Both the position numbers and the translations under genes were made by a program. This document shows, one piece after another, positions 35,766-45,225 of a stretch of DNA of 64,000 bases (position 1 is its first letter; the number at the start of each line of letters is the position of its first letter). The DNA is from Lepus europaeus (taxonomy: Eukaryota; Chordata; Mammalia; Lagomorpha; Leporidae), in the NCBI RefSeq assembly GCF_033115175.1, contig NC_084836.1, forward strand, positions 70,665,297 through 70,729,296, written 5' to 3'. The notes below the pieces were generated by a model, which searched no databases, was not told the DNA's origin, and was given only the letters and a program-made list of their open reading frames with translations.

Positions 35766-35786
35766 TTCACAGCTACTGACAGCGCC
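35766..35786 (+). promoter_or_regulatory. RE1/NRSE-like site (candidate REST binding)
   Basis: The 21-nt stretch matches the remembered RE1 consensus at 16 of 21 positions. The right half is intact (GACAGCGCC); the left half is poor. It lies 3.5 kb upstream of the brain-restricted gene KCNH3. This is a motif match by eye only. Confidence 0.35.
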
Positions 35787-35871
35787 CTGGCCCTGGGCGA
35801 TGGTGCCCGGGGGATGAGCACAGGACGAATGCCCACTGAAGGGACCTCAACCCCACAAAACAAGCAAAACA

Positions 35872-36168
35872 GGGGCTGGCACTGTGGCATAGCAGGTAAA
35901 GCCCTGCCTACAGTGCCAGCATCCCATAGAGGCGCCAGTTCGAGTCCTGGCTGCTCCACTTCCGATCCAGCTCTCTGCTATGGCCTGGGAAGGCAGTAGA
36001 AGATGGCCCAAGTCCTTGGGCCCCTGCACCTGCATGAGAGACCCATTAGAAGCTCCTGGCTCCTGGCTTCGGATCAGCACAGCTCCGGCTGTTGCAGCCA
36101 TCTGGGGAATGAACCAGCAGATGGAAGACCTCTCTCTCTCTGCCTCTCTGTAACTCTGCCTTAAAAAA
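35872..36168 (+). repeat. C-repeat SINE, type A
   Basis: GGGGCTGGCACTGTGGCATA to CTCTGCCTTAAAAAATG. Confidence 0.92.
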
Positions 36169-37120
36169 TGTTTGAGGATCCTCCAAGGCCTCCAGTAATT
36201 GGCCACCCTGGGCTGCCTCCTCATGGGTTATTCCTTTTCTTTTCACAAGGAACTCAATGCACAAAATTCCAGGCAAGGGAATTTTGGAAGGAACTACCGT
36301 CCCATGGCCAGCAGTGGCACCAGGGCTGGAGGGAGACTTGAGCAGGTGACGGGGATCCCCCACTGTGCCGTGCCATGGAGTGGGAGACCACAAGGGGAGG
36401 CGTCCCGTCCTTTGATGGACAGCTATCACAAGGGACCGGCATGGTGTTTAGGTGGTGTGACAGTGACAGGAGCTAGCACCCTCCTAATACAGCCTGGCTG
36501 TGGCGCCATGGGCTGGTACCATACCAGGCGGTAGCACCAGGTGCTACCATCTCGCCACAGCTGGCAGGGTTGGGCGTCCACCCTGCTCATTCTCATCCTG
36601 TGTGTTACGGCAGCGCTGGGAAGCAGCTTGTCTGAGGTCAGGTACCAGAGGAAGCCTAACTGGGTTAAGTTGAAGGAGGAGACCTGACTTTTCCCTGAGG
36701 AATCGAGTGCGTGGGATTGTGCCTGCTGTTTTGACGGCAGTGAAGGGGCGGGCGGGCAGAGCGGCTGTGCTGCTGAGGGTGACAGGTGGGGGAAGTTCTA
36801 TCCCCCGAAAGCACTTTCTTCGTGAGGGTTTCCTCGTGGGTGTGAAGTATCAAGGCAGGTAATGAAACTCCCTCCTCACCTGTATGGAAACAGTGGTCGC
36901 CAGCTTCCCGTGGGAAACCCTGGACCCAGCACCACTCCTACTTGCTGCCAAGGTAGGGACCCTTGTCTGGGGCCGGCTCCATCTGCACCTGGCCTACCCT
37001 CCAGCCCTTCGGCCCTGAAATGGCCTGTTTGACAGGTAAAGCAGATACACCAGAGAGGCTCAGAGCACACCACCTTGGAGGGCTATGCATCCAGAGAAAA
37101 GCTACAGAACAAACAGGGTC
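36169..37120. other. Unique intergenic sequence
   Basis: No gene or repeat recognised. Confidence 0.4.
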
Positions 37121-37121
37121 A

Positions 37122-37149
<28 letters not shown>
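37122..37149. repeat. Poly(A) run
   Basis: About 28 A directly before a C-repeat; perhaps the tail of a lost element. Confidence 0.85.
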
Positions 37150-37152
<3 letters not shown>

Positions 37153-37914
37153 GGAGCCGGTGTTGTGCCGTACTGGGTAAAGCCGCTGAGTGTAGTGCCG
37201 GTATCCCATATGGGCACTGGTTCGAGTCTCGGCTGCTCCTCTTCCGATCCAGCTCCCTGCTAATGCACCTGGGAAAGCAGTACTTGGGCCCCTGCACCTG
37301 CATGGGAGACCCGGAAGAAGCTCCTGGCTCCTGGCTTTGGATGCAGCTTTTCTTTCTTTCTTTTTTTTTTTTTCCTTGACAGGCAGAATGGACAGTGAGA
37401 GAGACAGAGAGAAAGGTCTTCCTTTTGCCGTTGGTTTGAAGCTCCTAGCTCCCGGCTTTGGATGCAGTTTTTCCTTTTTTTTTTTTTTTTTTGGCAGGCA
37501 GAGTGGACAGTGAGAGAGACAGAGAAAGATCTTCCTTTTGCCATTGGTTCACCCTCCAATGGCCGCTGCGGCTGGCGTGCTGCGGCCAGCGCACCGCACT
37601 GATCCGAAGCCAGGAGCCAGGTGCTTCTCCTGGTCTCCCATGCAGGTGCAGGGCCAAGAACCTGGGCCATCTTCCACTGCACTCCTGGGCCACAGCAGAG
37701 AGCTGGCCTGGAAGAGGGGCAACCGGGACAGAATCCGGCGCCCTGACCGGGACTAGAACCCGGTGTGCCAGCGCTGCAGGTGGAGGATTAGGTGAGCCAC
37801 AGCGCCGGCCTGGATGCAGCTTTGGCTATTGCGGCCATTTGAAGAGTGAACCAGCAGATGGAAGCTCTCTCTCTCTCTGCCTCTCTGTAACTCTTTCAAA
37901 TAAATCTTATAAAA
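37153..37914 (+). repeat. C-repeat SINE, type A, split by a type B insertion
   Basis: Outer copy 37153-37350 resumes at about 37811 (TGGATGCAGCTTTGG) and ends in CAAATAAATC near 37905. The break is filled by a minus-strand type B copy. Confidence 0.88.
37351..37810 (-). repeat. C-repeat SINE, type B, nested, with internal tandem duplication
   Basis: Flanked by TGGATGCAGCTTT at 37338-37350 and 37811-37823. The left junction (host SINE plus T-tract plus first 80 bp or so of the insert) is repeated in tandem: 37317-37437 and 37438-37549. Confidence 0.88.
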
Positions 37915-38237
37915 ATTATTTTGCTTATTTGAAAGGCACAGTGTGTGAGAGAGAGAGAGCCAGGGAGAGACATCTTCCATTTGTTGGTTCATTCCCCAAA
38001 TGCCTGCAACAGCCAGGGCTAGGCTCAGCTGAAGTCAGGAGCCCGGAACTCCATCTGGGTCTCCTATGTGGGTGGCAGGGGCCCAAGCACTTGGGCTATT
38101 ATCCATTGGCCTTCCCAGGCACATTAACAGGAAGCTGGGTGAGAAGCGGAGCCGCTGGGACTTGAACTGGCACTGCGGTATGGGCTGTGGGCACCCCAAG
38201 CAGTAGCTTCACACACTGCACCCCGATACCCACCCCA
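37915..38237 (-). repeat. C-repeat SINE, older
   Basis: TTGCTTATTTGAAAGGCACA to CCCCGATACCCACCCC. Confidence 0.85.
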
Positions 38238-38389
38238 GTGCCACTGTTTTGATGTCTCCTTTCAATGAATCAGGTCTGTTCTGCTGGAGTTACGGGAAGC
38301 CTTCGTGCAGGAGAGAAAAGCAAAGGGAGTGAACGCTCAACGGGTCATAGGCTGGCTTAGAATCTAAACTCTGCAGCAGCTGGCTAGTC

Positions 38390-38488
38390 CTAAGGGAGCT
38401 GCTATTGTTACAGGAAGAGGGGCAGAGATGCTATGTTACTTTCCCAAGGCCACTTGGTCACATGGTTTAAGCTGGACTTAAAATCTAA
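38390..38488 (+). mobile_element. MIR fragment
   Basis: ACTTTCCCAAGGCCACTTGG with GACTTAAAATCTAAGCC. Confidence 0.5.
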
Positions 38489-38775
38489 GCCTGGGGGTGG
38501 GTGTTGTGGTGCAGTGGGTTTAAGCCGGCTATTGCTGGAGTGCACGTTCCAGCCCTGGCTGCTCCACTTCCAACCATTTTCTGCTAATGCACCATAAAGA
38601 GGCAGAAGGCGATGGCTCAAGTGCTTGGGCCTTGGCCACTCAACGTTGGAGACCAGGCGGAGTTCCAGGCTCCCGGCTTTGGCCTGGCCCAGCCCTGGCT
38701 GTCGTGGCCATTTGAGGAGTAGAGGGAAGCTCTCTCTCTTTTTCAAGTAGATGACAAACAAATATAAATATTTAA
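38489..38775 (+). repeat. C-repeat SINE, older
   Basis: GGTGGGTGTTGTGGTGCAGT start, tail TTTCAAGTAGATGACAAAC is degenerate. Confidence 0.85.
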
Positions 38776-38902
38776 AAACCCAAAGTCCAGTGTCTTCCTA
38801 TTTTTGCCACACTGCCTGGCCACCAGGCAGGGCTTCCAGGGGGTTAGGGAAGAGCTTGACTTCCTCTACCTGCAAAGCAGTTGAAGAAAGAGCTAGAACG
38901 AT

Positions 38903-39502
38903 TTTTTTAAAGATTTATTTTATTTATTTGAAAGACAGGCCAGCGCCGCGGCTCACGGGGCTAAACCTGCGGCGCCGGCAGCCCGGGTTCTAGTCCCGGT
39001 TGCTCCTCTTTCAGTCCAGCTCTGCTGTGGCCCGGGAAGGCAGTGGAGGATGGCCCAAGTCCTTGGGCCCTGCACCTGCATGGGAGACCAGGAGAAGCAC
39101 CTGGCTCCTGGTTTCGGATCAGTGCAGCGTGCCAGCCGTAGTGGCGATTTGGAGGGTGGACCAACAGAAGGAAGGCCTTTCTCTCTCTAACTGCCTGTCA
39201 AAAAAAAAAGTTACAGAGAGAGGTAGAGACAGAGAGAGAGGTCTTCCATCTGCTGGTTCCCTCCCCAGATGGCCACAATGTCCGGAGCTGCGCCGATCCA
39301 AAGCCAGGAGCCAGGAGCCAGGAGCTTCTTCTGGGTCTCCCACGTGGGTGCAGGGGCCCAAGGACTTGGGCCATCTTCCACTGTTTTCCCAGGCCACAGC
39401 AGAGAGCTGGATTGGAAGAGGGGCAGCCGTGACTCAAACCGGCACCCACACGGGATGCTGGCACTGCAGCAGCGGCTTTACCCGCCACGCCATGGCGCCG
39501 GC
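38903..39502 (-). repeat. C-repeat SINE, type A, split by a type B insertion
   Basis: The reversed tail (TTTATTTATTTGAAAGAC, 38903-38939) is separated from the rest (39210-39502) by a plus-strand copy. Confidence 0.9.
38940..39209 (+). repeat. C-repeat SINE, type B, nested
   Basis: GGCCAGCGCCGCGGCTCACG start, TTCTAGTCCCGG, end CTGCCTGTCAAAAAAAAAA. Inserted in the tail of the surrounding minus-strand SINE. Confidence 0.9.
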
Positions 39503-40159
39503 CTCTCCCTCGTATTATTTTTGTGTCTCAGTTGCCCCAACTAGTGTATCAGCCACTTGAAGTCAGGAGCTGTGTTTTAGTGGTTTCTCTCTCCTTAGCT
39601 TCCAGCTTGGCCACTGCATGAGCTGTGTAAATCCATGGAACTGCATCAACAGTTGAGTACTTTGTCAGCACTGCAAGTGCCAGCAACTCCACTCCAGAGA
39701 GGAATGATATGTTATTGGATGCTCAGTGCAGCAACACCTGTAAGAGTAAGCAACTGAAAACCATCAGAGGGACTGGCTCAATGCACTGCGATAAGCTGAC
39801 ATGCTGGAATAGGGTGCAGCCATGTTGAAGTTGATTTCTTCTGAGAGGAGGAGCGTGGTGGGGGCAAGAGGCGCGGAGCCACCACACAGACCCCGGGAGT
39901 CGGGTGAAAGCAGGATCCGTTGCCAGGTGGGTTTCAAAGCCATTCCTGAGTAACTGACGCTCGCTTGCCAGCAGCCATCTTGGCATGGCCTTCTCATTCC
40001 ACCACACAGCCACAGAGGAGCCAGCTGTTTCACACGCACCGACACGGGAAGAGCTGAGGCTGCCTCTGGGGGGCATCAGAAGTCCAGGGTGGGATGCAAG
40101 CTTTCTTTTCATCTTTCATCCCTTTGAACTGTTTAGGTTTTTAAAAACTGGCATTTACT

Positions 40160-40490
40160 GGGGCCAGCACTGTGGTGTAGTAGGCTAAGCCACCGCCTGA
40201 GGTGCTGACATCCCATATGGGCGCTGGTTTTAGTCCCGGCTGCTCCTCTTCCAATCCAGCTCTCTGCTATGGCCTGGGAAAGCAGTAGACCATGGCCCAA
40301 GTCCTTGGGCTCCTGCACCCATGTAGGAGACCTGGAAGAGGCTCCTGGCTCTTGGTTTTGGATCAGCCCAGCTGTGGACGTTGTGGCCATCTGGGGAGTG
40401 AACTAGCGGATGGAAGACCTCTCTCTCTCTCTGCCTCTGTCTCTTTGTAACTCTTTCAAATCAATGCATCTTAAAAAAAAAAAAAAAAAA
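40160..40490 (+). repeat. C-repeat SINE, type A
   Basis: GGGGCCAGCACTGTGGTGTA start. CTGGCATTT occurs on both sides (40148-40156, 40502-40510), a likely TSD. Confidence 0.9.
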
Positions 40491-40516
40491 CACACAAAAC
40501 CCTGGCATTTGCACTT

Positions 40517-40846
40517 ATTTTTTTTGGACAGGCAGAGTGAACAGTGAGAGAGAGACAGACAGAAAGGTCTTCCTTTTCGCCGTTGGTTCACCCCACCCCC
40601 CCATGGCCGCCGCAGCTGGTGCACCGCGCTGATCCGAAGCCAGGAGCCAGGTGCTTCTCCTGGTCTCCCATGCAGGTGCAGGGCCCAAGCACTTGGGCCA
40701 TCCTCCTCTGCACTCCTGGGCCACAGCAGAGAGCTGGCCTGGAAGAGGGGCAACTGGGACAGAATCTGGCGCCCCAACCTGGACTAGAACCCGGTGTGCC
40801 AGCGCCATAGGCGGAGGATTAGTCTAGTGAGCTGTGGTACCAGCCT
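40517..40846 (-). repeat. C-repeat SINE, type B
   Basis: GGACAGGCAGAGTGAACAGT after a T-run; ends GAGCTGTGGTACCAGCC. Confidence 0.92.
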
Positions 40847-41086
40847 ACATGCTTTTTCTTAAATATAGAAAAATAACTGGTAAAAAGCAAGTTACAACAT
40901 AAAGGTATGCGGCAACAGAACTCTCATGTAAAAGAAAAATGTATTCCACGTTTGTGCTGAGAAAATGGGAGGGCATACAAGGAATTTAGAGCAATTTCTT
41001 CCAAGGAGTGGGATAGGTTGGGGAGAACAACATTTTAATTTTCACCATGTACCTTCTTGAATTTTAGACCAATCTGTATTTTTCTT

Positions 41087-41318
41087 TTTTTAAAAAAGAT
41101 CTTACTCGAAAGGCAGAATTAAGAGATAGGGAAAGACAGAGATCTTCCATCCACTGGTTCACTCCTCAAATGGCCGGAATGGCTGGGGCTGGGCCAGTCT
41201 GAAGCCAGGAACCAGGAGCTCCATCCAGGTCTCCTACATGAGTGGCAGGGGCCCAAGGACTCGGGTCATCTTCTGCTGCTTTCCTGGGTGCATTAGCAGG
41301 GAGCCAGATTGGATGCAC
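41087..41318 (-). repeat. C-repeat SINE, 5'-truncated
   Basis: CGAAAGGCAGAATTAAGAG to GGAGCCAGATTGGATG. Confidence 0.85.
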
Positions 41319-41580
41319 CTAATTTCTCTTAATGAGGCTTCATTAAGGCTTAAGCTTTTTACAAATAAATCTAAAACCTACATGTCCACGTGTATGAAAG
41401 CACGTCCATGCTTTCAAAAAAGTGTAGAAAGATACATGCCGAAGTCAGTCATTACCCTTGCTGAGTGGCATGAGTATGTGGAAACCTTTTTCTCTCTCCT
41501 TTTGCATTTCTGTATTATTCAATATTTTAAGTGCTAATTTTGTAATTTAAAATGTCAAAATAAAAAACCTTTGTATTTTT

Positions 41581-41899
41581 TAAAGATTTTATTTATTTAT
41601 TTGAAAGTCAGAATTAACAGGGGGGGGGGGGGAGGCAGGGAGGAAGAGAGAGCGAGGTCTTTCATACGCTGGTTCACTCTCTAGATTGGCTGCCCAAATC
41701 CGAAGCAGGAACCAGGAGCTTCTTCCAGATCTCCCATGTGGGTGCAGGGCTCCAAGGACTTGGGCCATCTTCTACTGCTTTCCCAGGCCATAGCAGAGAG
41801 CTGGATTGGAAGTGGAGCAGCCAGGACTCGAACTGGCGCCCACATGGGATGCCGGCACTGCAGGTGGCAGCTTTACCTGCTATGCCACAGCGCTGGCCC
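41581..41899 (-). repeat. C-repeat SINE, type A
   Basis: Reversed tail, an unusual run of 12 G at about 41620-41632, 5' end ACAGCGCTGGCCCC. Confidence 0.9.
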
Positions 41900-41939
41900 C
41901 TGTATTTTTTTTTTTTTAAATGAACATAAAAAAACTTCA

Positions 41940-42244
41940 GGGGCCAGTGTGGTACAGTGATAGAAGTGCCACATGAGATACAGGCATTCCCTCTGACCAC
42001 CTGTTTGTGTTCAAGCTGCTCCACATCCAATCCAGCTCCCTCCCTGCTCGTGCACCCAGGAAAGCAGCAGGTGGCCCAAGTCCTTGGGCCCCTGCCACTA
42101 CATGCACAGAGTTTCTGGTTCCTGGCCTTAGCCTGGCCCTACCCCAGCCACAGCAGCCACCAGTTGGGGAAGTGAATCAACCGAGGGAAGGGCTCTTTCT
42201 CTGCTCCTCCCTGCTACTCTTTCAAATCAATAAATCTTAAAAAG
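41940..42244 (+). repeat. C-repeat SINE, older
   Basis: GGGGCCAGTGTGGTACAGTG to CAAATCAATAAATC. Confidence 0.88.
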
Positions 42245-42322
42245 AATCTTCAGACCGCAACTATAGTGCTAGTATATGGCAATCATGTCTCATCTGTCAT
42301 GATGTAGGGAAAGAACTGCATG

Positions 42323-42640
42323 GGGAGCTGGTGCTATGGTGCAGCGGATAAAGCCGCTGCCTGCAGTGCCTGCATCCCATATGGGCGCCAGTTCGAATCC
42401 TGACTGCTCCACTTCCAATCCAGCTCTGGGAAAGCAGAAGATGGCTCAAGTCCTTGGTACCCCAGACCCCCGTGGGAGACCCAGAAGCAGCTCCTGGCTC
42501 CTGATTGGCCCAGCTCTGGCTGTTGCAGCCATCCAGGGAGTGAACTGACGACTAGAAGACCTCTCTCTCTCTCTCTGCTTCTCTGTAACTTTGGCTTTCA
42601 AATAAGTAAATAAATCTTAAAAACAAAACAAAACAAAACA
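42323..42640 (+). repeat. C-repeat SINE, type A
   Basis: GGGGAGCTGGTGCTATGGTG; tail with (AAAAC)n. The PSMB3 retrocopy follows directly. Confidence 0.9.
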
Positions 42641-42647
42641 AACCTGT

Positions 42648-43230
42648 ATGGACATCACTGCATTTAGGTGCTGCATGATCCAGGCCCAAGTGGTGACTAC
42701 AGACTTCAGACCTTTCCTGCGGGGACCAGCTGTACACCGGCCCAGCCGGGCTCCCGAGCCACCAGCATCCAGTCATGCAGCGCCTTGAGTTCCCACTGCA
42801 CTTGTGTGAGTTGAAGCAACGTCCGCAGATCAAGCCTTACACCCTCAGGGGCAAGACAGCCAAGCTCCTGTATGGGATGGTTTGGCCCCAGCTACACTGA
42901 TCCAGTCACGGCTGGGTTGGGCTCCAAGACCTTTGAGACTTCAACAGCTGCCCCATAGTGACCGACGACTTGGTGGTCAGTGGCATCTGTGCCAAACCAA
43001 TGTACAGGGTGGGCAAGTCCCTATGGGAGCCCAGCATGGATCCAGAACACCCGGCTGAAACTGTTTCCCAAGACATGCTGAACGCTGCAGGCTGGGACGC
43101 AGTGTCAGGCTTGGGAGCCACTGCGTCACTGAAAAGGACAAAACTGCCACGGGTCACTAGTGTCCGTGGACCAATCCTGTTTCCAGAGCCCACTTTTTTT
43201 TCCCTTTTAAATAAAGATTTTTCTTTTAAA
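42648..43230 (+). pseudogene. PSMB3: PSMB3 processed pseudogene (5'-truncated, broken)
   Basis: An intronless copy of proteasome subunit beta-3, starting near codon 34 and running through the stop into the 3'UTR, with AATAAA at 43208-43213 and an A-rich end. Recognisable pieces: IQAQ then VVTTDF near 42690, LCELKQRPQIKPYTL near 42807, [12 protein letters not shown] near 42958, [11 protein letters not shown] near 43018, MLNA near 43077. Frameshifts and in-frame stops break the frame between these blocks, so no proteasome subunit can be made. It sits directly after the A-rich tail of a C-repeat, as expected for L1-driven retrotransposition. Confidence 0.9.
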
Positions 43231-43255
43231 AAAGAAAAGTCTTCAAATATATAAT

Positions 43256-43323
43256 TTTAAAGAGTTATTTACTTCTTTGAAAGGCAGAAATACAGAGAGG
43301 GGGGAGGGAGACAGGGAGGGAAG

Positions 43324-43371
<48 letters not shown>

Positions 43372-43614
43372 TCTTCCATCTGCTGATTCACTCCCTAAAT
43401 GGCTGTGATGGCCAGGGCTGGGCCAAGCCAAAGCCAGGAACCAGGAGCTTCATCCAGGTCTCCCAGGTGGGTGCAGGGACCCAAGGACTTGGGCATCTTC
43501 TACTGCCTTCCCAGGCACATTAACAGGGAGCTGGATTGGAAGTAGAGCAGCTGGGACTTGAACCAGCAACAATGCCGGCACTGTAGGTGGAGGCTTAACC
43601 TTCTACGCAAGCCC
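43256..43614 (-). repeat. C-repeat SINE, type A, with long (AG)n
   Basis: (AG)n at about 43328-43369; ends TTCTACGCAAGCCCCC. Confidence 0.88.
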
Positions 43615-43859
43615 CCAAATGTGTTTCTATGCTGAGATCTTCATTTCAACTTTAAGCCAGTTTTGACAAACATGTGGCTTCCCATCTGTCTGGGAAGTCA
43701 AATAAGTTCTTCCTAGATACAGGACAGACTTCATAACCCTTCAAGGTCGCCGCGTCAGTCTCTGGATTTCCAGTTAACCAATTAGTCAGAACATCAGGGA
43801 ATTTTCTTGGAAAATGGCTTCTGGAATACTCCTTGCCTACTGTTTTCTTTACTGACTCC
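43615..43859. other. Unique intergenic sequence
   Basis: Nothing recognised. Confidence 0.4.
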
Positions 43860-44140
43860 CTCTCCCTCTCTATCTGTTCAACCACCCGAACCTGGCAGCC
43901 TGGCTTCTGCCAGGAGCCGGGGATGCCTGGGGCAGCGGAGTTCCGCACGGCTGCCGCTTGCAGGCTGGGCCTCAGACCTGGGAGCGCACAGGCCGGAGGA
44001 CGCCAGCTCTGCTATTCAATCACGGAGGCTGCGGGCTCCGGCACCGGCACCGAGGCCACCAGCTTCCCCTCCCGCAGGGGCCCGACCTACACCTGTCGGG
44101 GACAGGGAGCGGGGGAGGGGGCGCCACGAGGAATGTTCCC
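43860..44140. other. GC-rich, CpG-containing patch beyond the SPATS2 3' end
   Basis: Unique GC-rich sequence stands out from AT-rich and SINE flanks. Two overlapping + ORFs of about 100-125 codons run through it, but they look like open frames due to GC content. I recognise no protein. Confidence 0.4.
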
Positions 44141-44344
44141 ATGAGGAACGGCTGCGTGTGCTCATCCTGGCGCTCACATTTTAATGTGGTCGTGAAGCTA
44201 AGCGGGGTGGGGGGGCAGCAAACGACCCTGGGATCAGACACCCTCTTTAAACCCAGAACAGGCTGCCCAAGGGACTTCTACCCACATGGCCCAGAGAAAC
44301 CAATCATGAAACGAAGTCGCCGGCTGGGGCGCCACACACGTGAG

Positions 44345-45225
44345 AACATTCACGCAGCCGTTTTTATTTATTCAACTATAAAGACTGATGGCAGCAACTT
44401 TTTGATGGGTAACACCTCAGATTTACATGAATCATATTGCTATAAATTTGGTTCAGGATCAGAACAGGATTCAGAAAATGGGGAATACAAACAAACAAAT
44501 CTCCGAAGGTTGAAACAGAGAAATACTTGTTTTTTTTAACTTGAATTAAATGCTACTTTCCCATAGACTTCCCTAGACTGGTTTGCAGTCTAAGGCACAG
44601 GAAACAAGGCTTCGGGCGCTGTGAAGGAACCGCAGGTCACAATGTGGCACCAGGTAGGAGGCTGAAACCCTGCTGTGCGTCTGGCCTCGGGCAGAATCCT
44701 CACACAGCCCCAGGGCTCTCTGCTTTTCACCACTGTGTGTCCCCTCAGTGCTGCACGCACCCTCTCGCCGCCTCTCCCGCTCAGGCTGCTGTTTGCAGGG
44801 GACCAGCAGGCACCCTGGCTTCTGCTCAGGTTGCTGAGGTGACAGGACAAGCTTTGACCCCTCCTCCTGCGGCGGGCTCGGCCATGGGCGCGCCCAAGTA
44901 AGGCCTCTTTGGACACCTGGAAGACCTGGTACACCGGGGAGAATGCTGCTCACCCTTGGGAAGCCTGGCAATAGTTTCCTCTGATTCCTGGTGGAAACGG
45001 CCAATCAGAATCAATCTGTATCACTGGGAAAGGGCGAGGGAAAAAAACAGCTTCCCCTCCATAAATGGTAAAGAAATAGCAGAGAAGAAACCAAAAATAC
45101 TTAGAATGGCACAAAAAGTGATATGCATAAACTTCTTTTGTTATTAAATCTAACTGTAAATTTCCTACAGTCCAGTTATCAGTTGAACTGTATGGGAGAG
45201 AAGAGTGAGGCCCACTGCGCTGCCC
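44345..45225 (-). other. SPATS2: SPATS2 3'UTR
   Basis: About 880 nt run from the stop to the AATAAATAAA signal at 44372-44363. The region is free of SINEs, unlike its surroundings. The end point is inferred from the signal. Confidence 0.65.
44363..44372 (-). terminator. SPATS2: SPATS2 poly(A) signal (two overlapping AATAAA)
   Basis: Minus-strand AATAAATAAA is followed by GU-rich sequence about 20-30 nt downstream (TCACGTGTGTGG). It is the first canonical hexamer I find after the stop. Confidence 0.72.

Larger units (their letters stand above)
39725..41577 (+). mobile_element. L1 3'-end pieces cut up by SINEs
   Basis: Pieces at about 39750-39830, 40850-41085 and 41320-41577 read like a sense L1 3' end (TGGAATAGGGTGCAGCCATG, GGGCATACAAGG, final TGTAATTTAAAATGTCAAAA). 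The stretch between them is uncertain. Confidence 0.45.
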
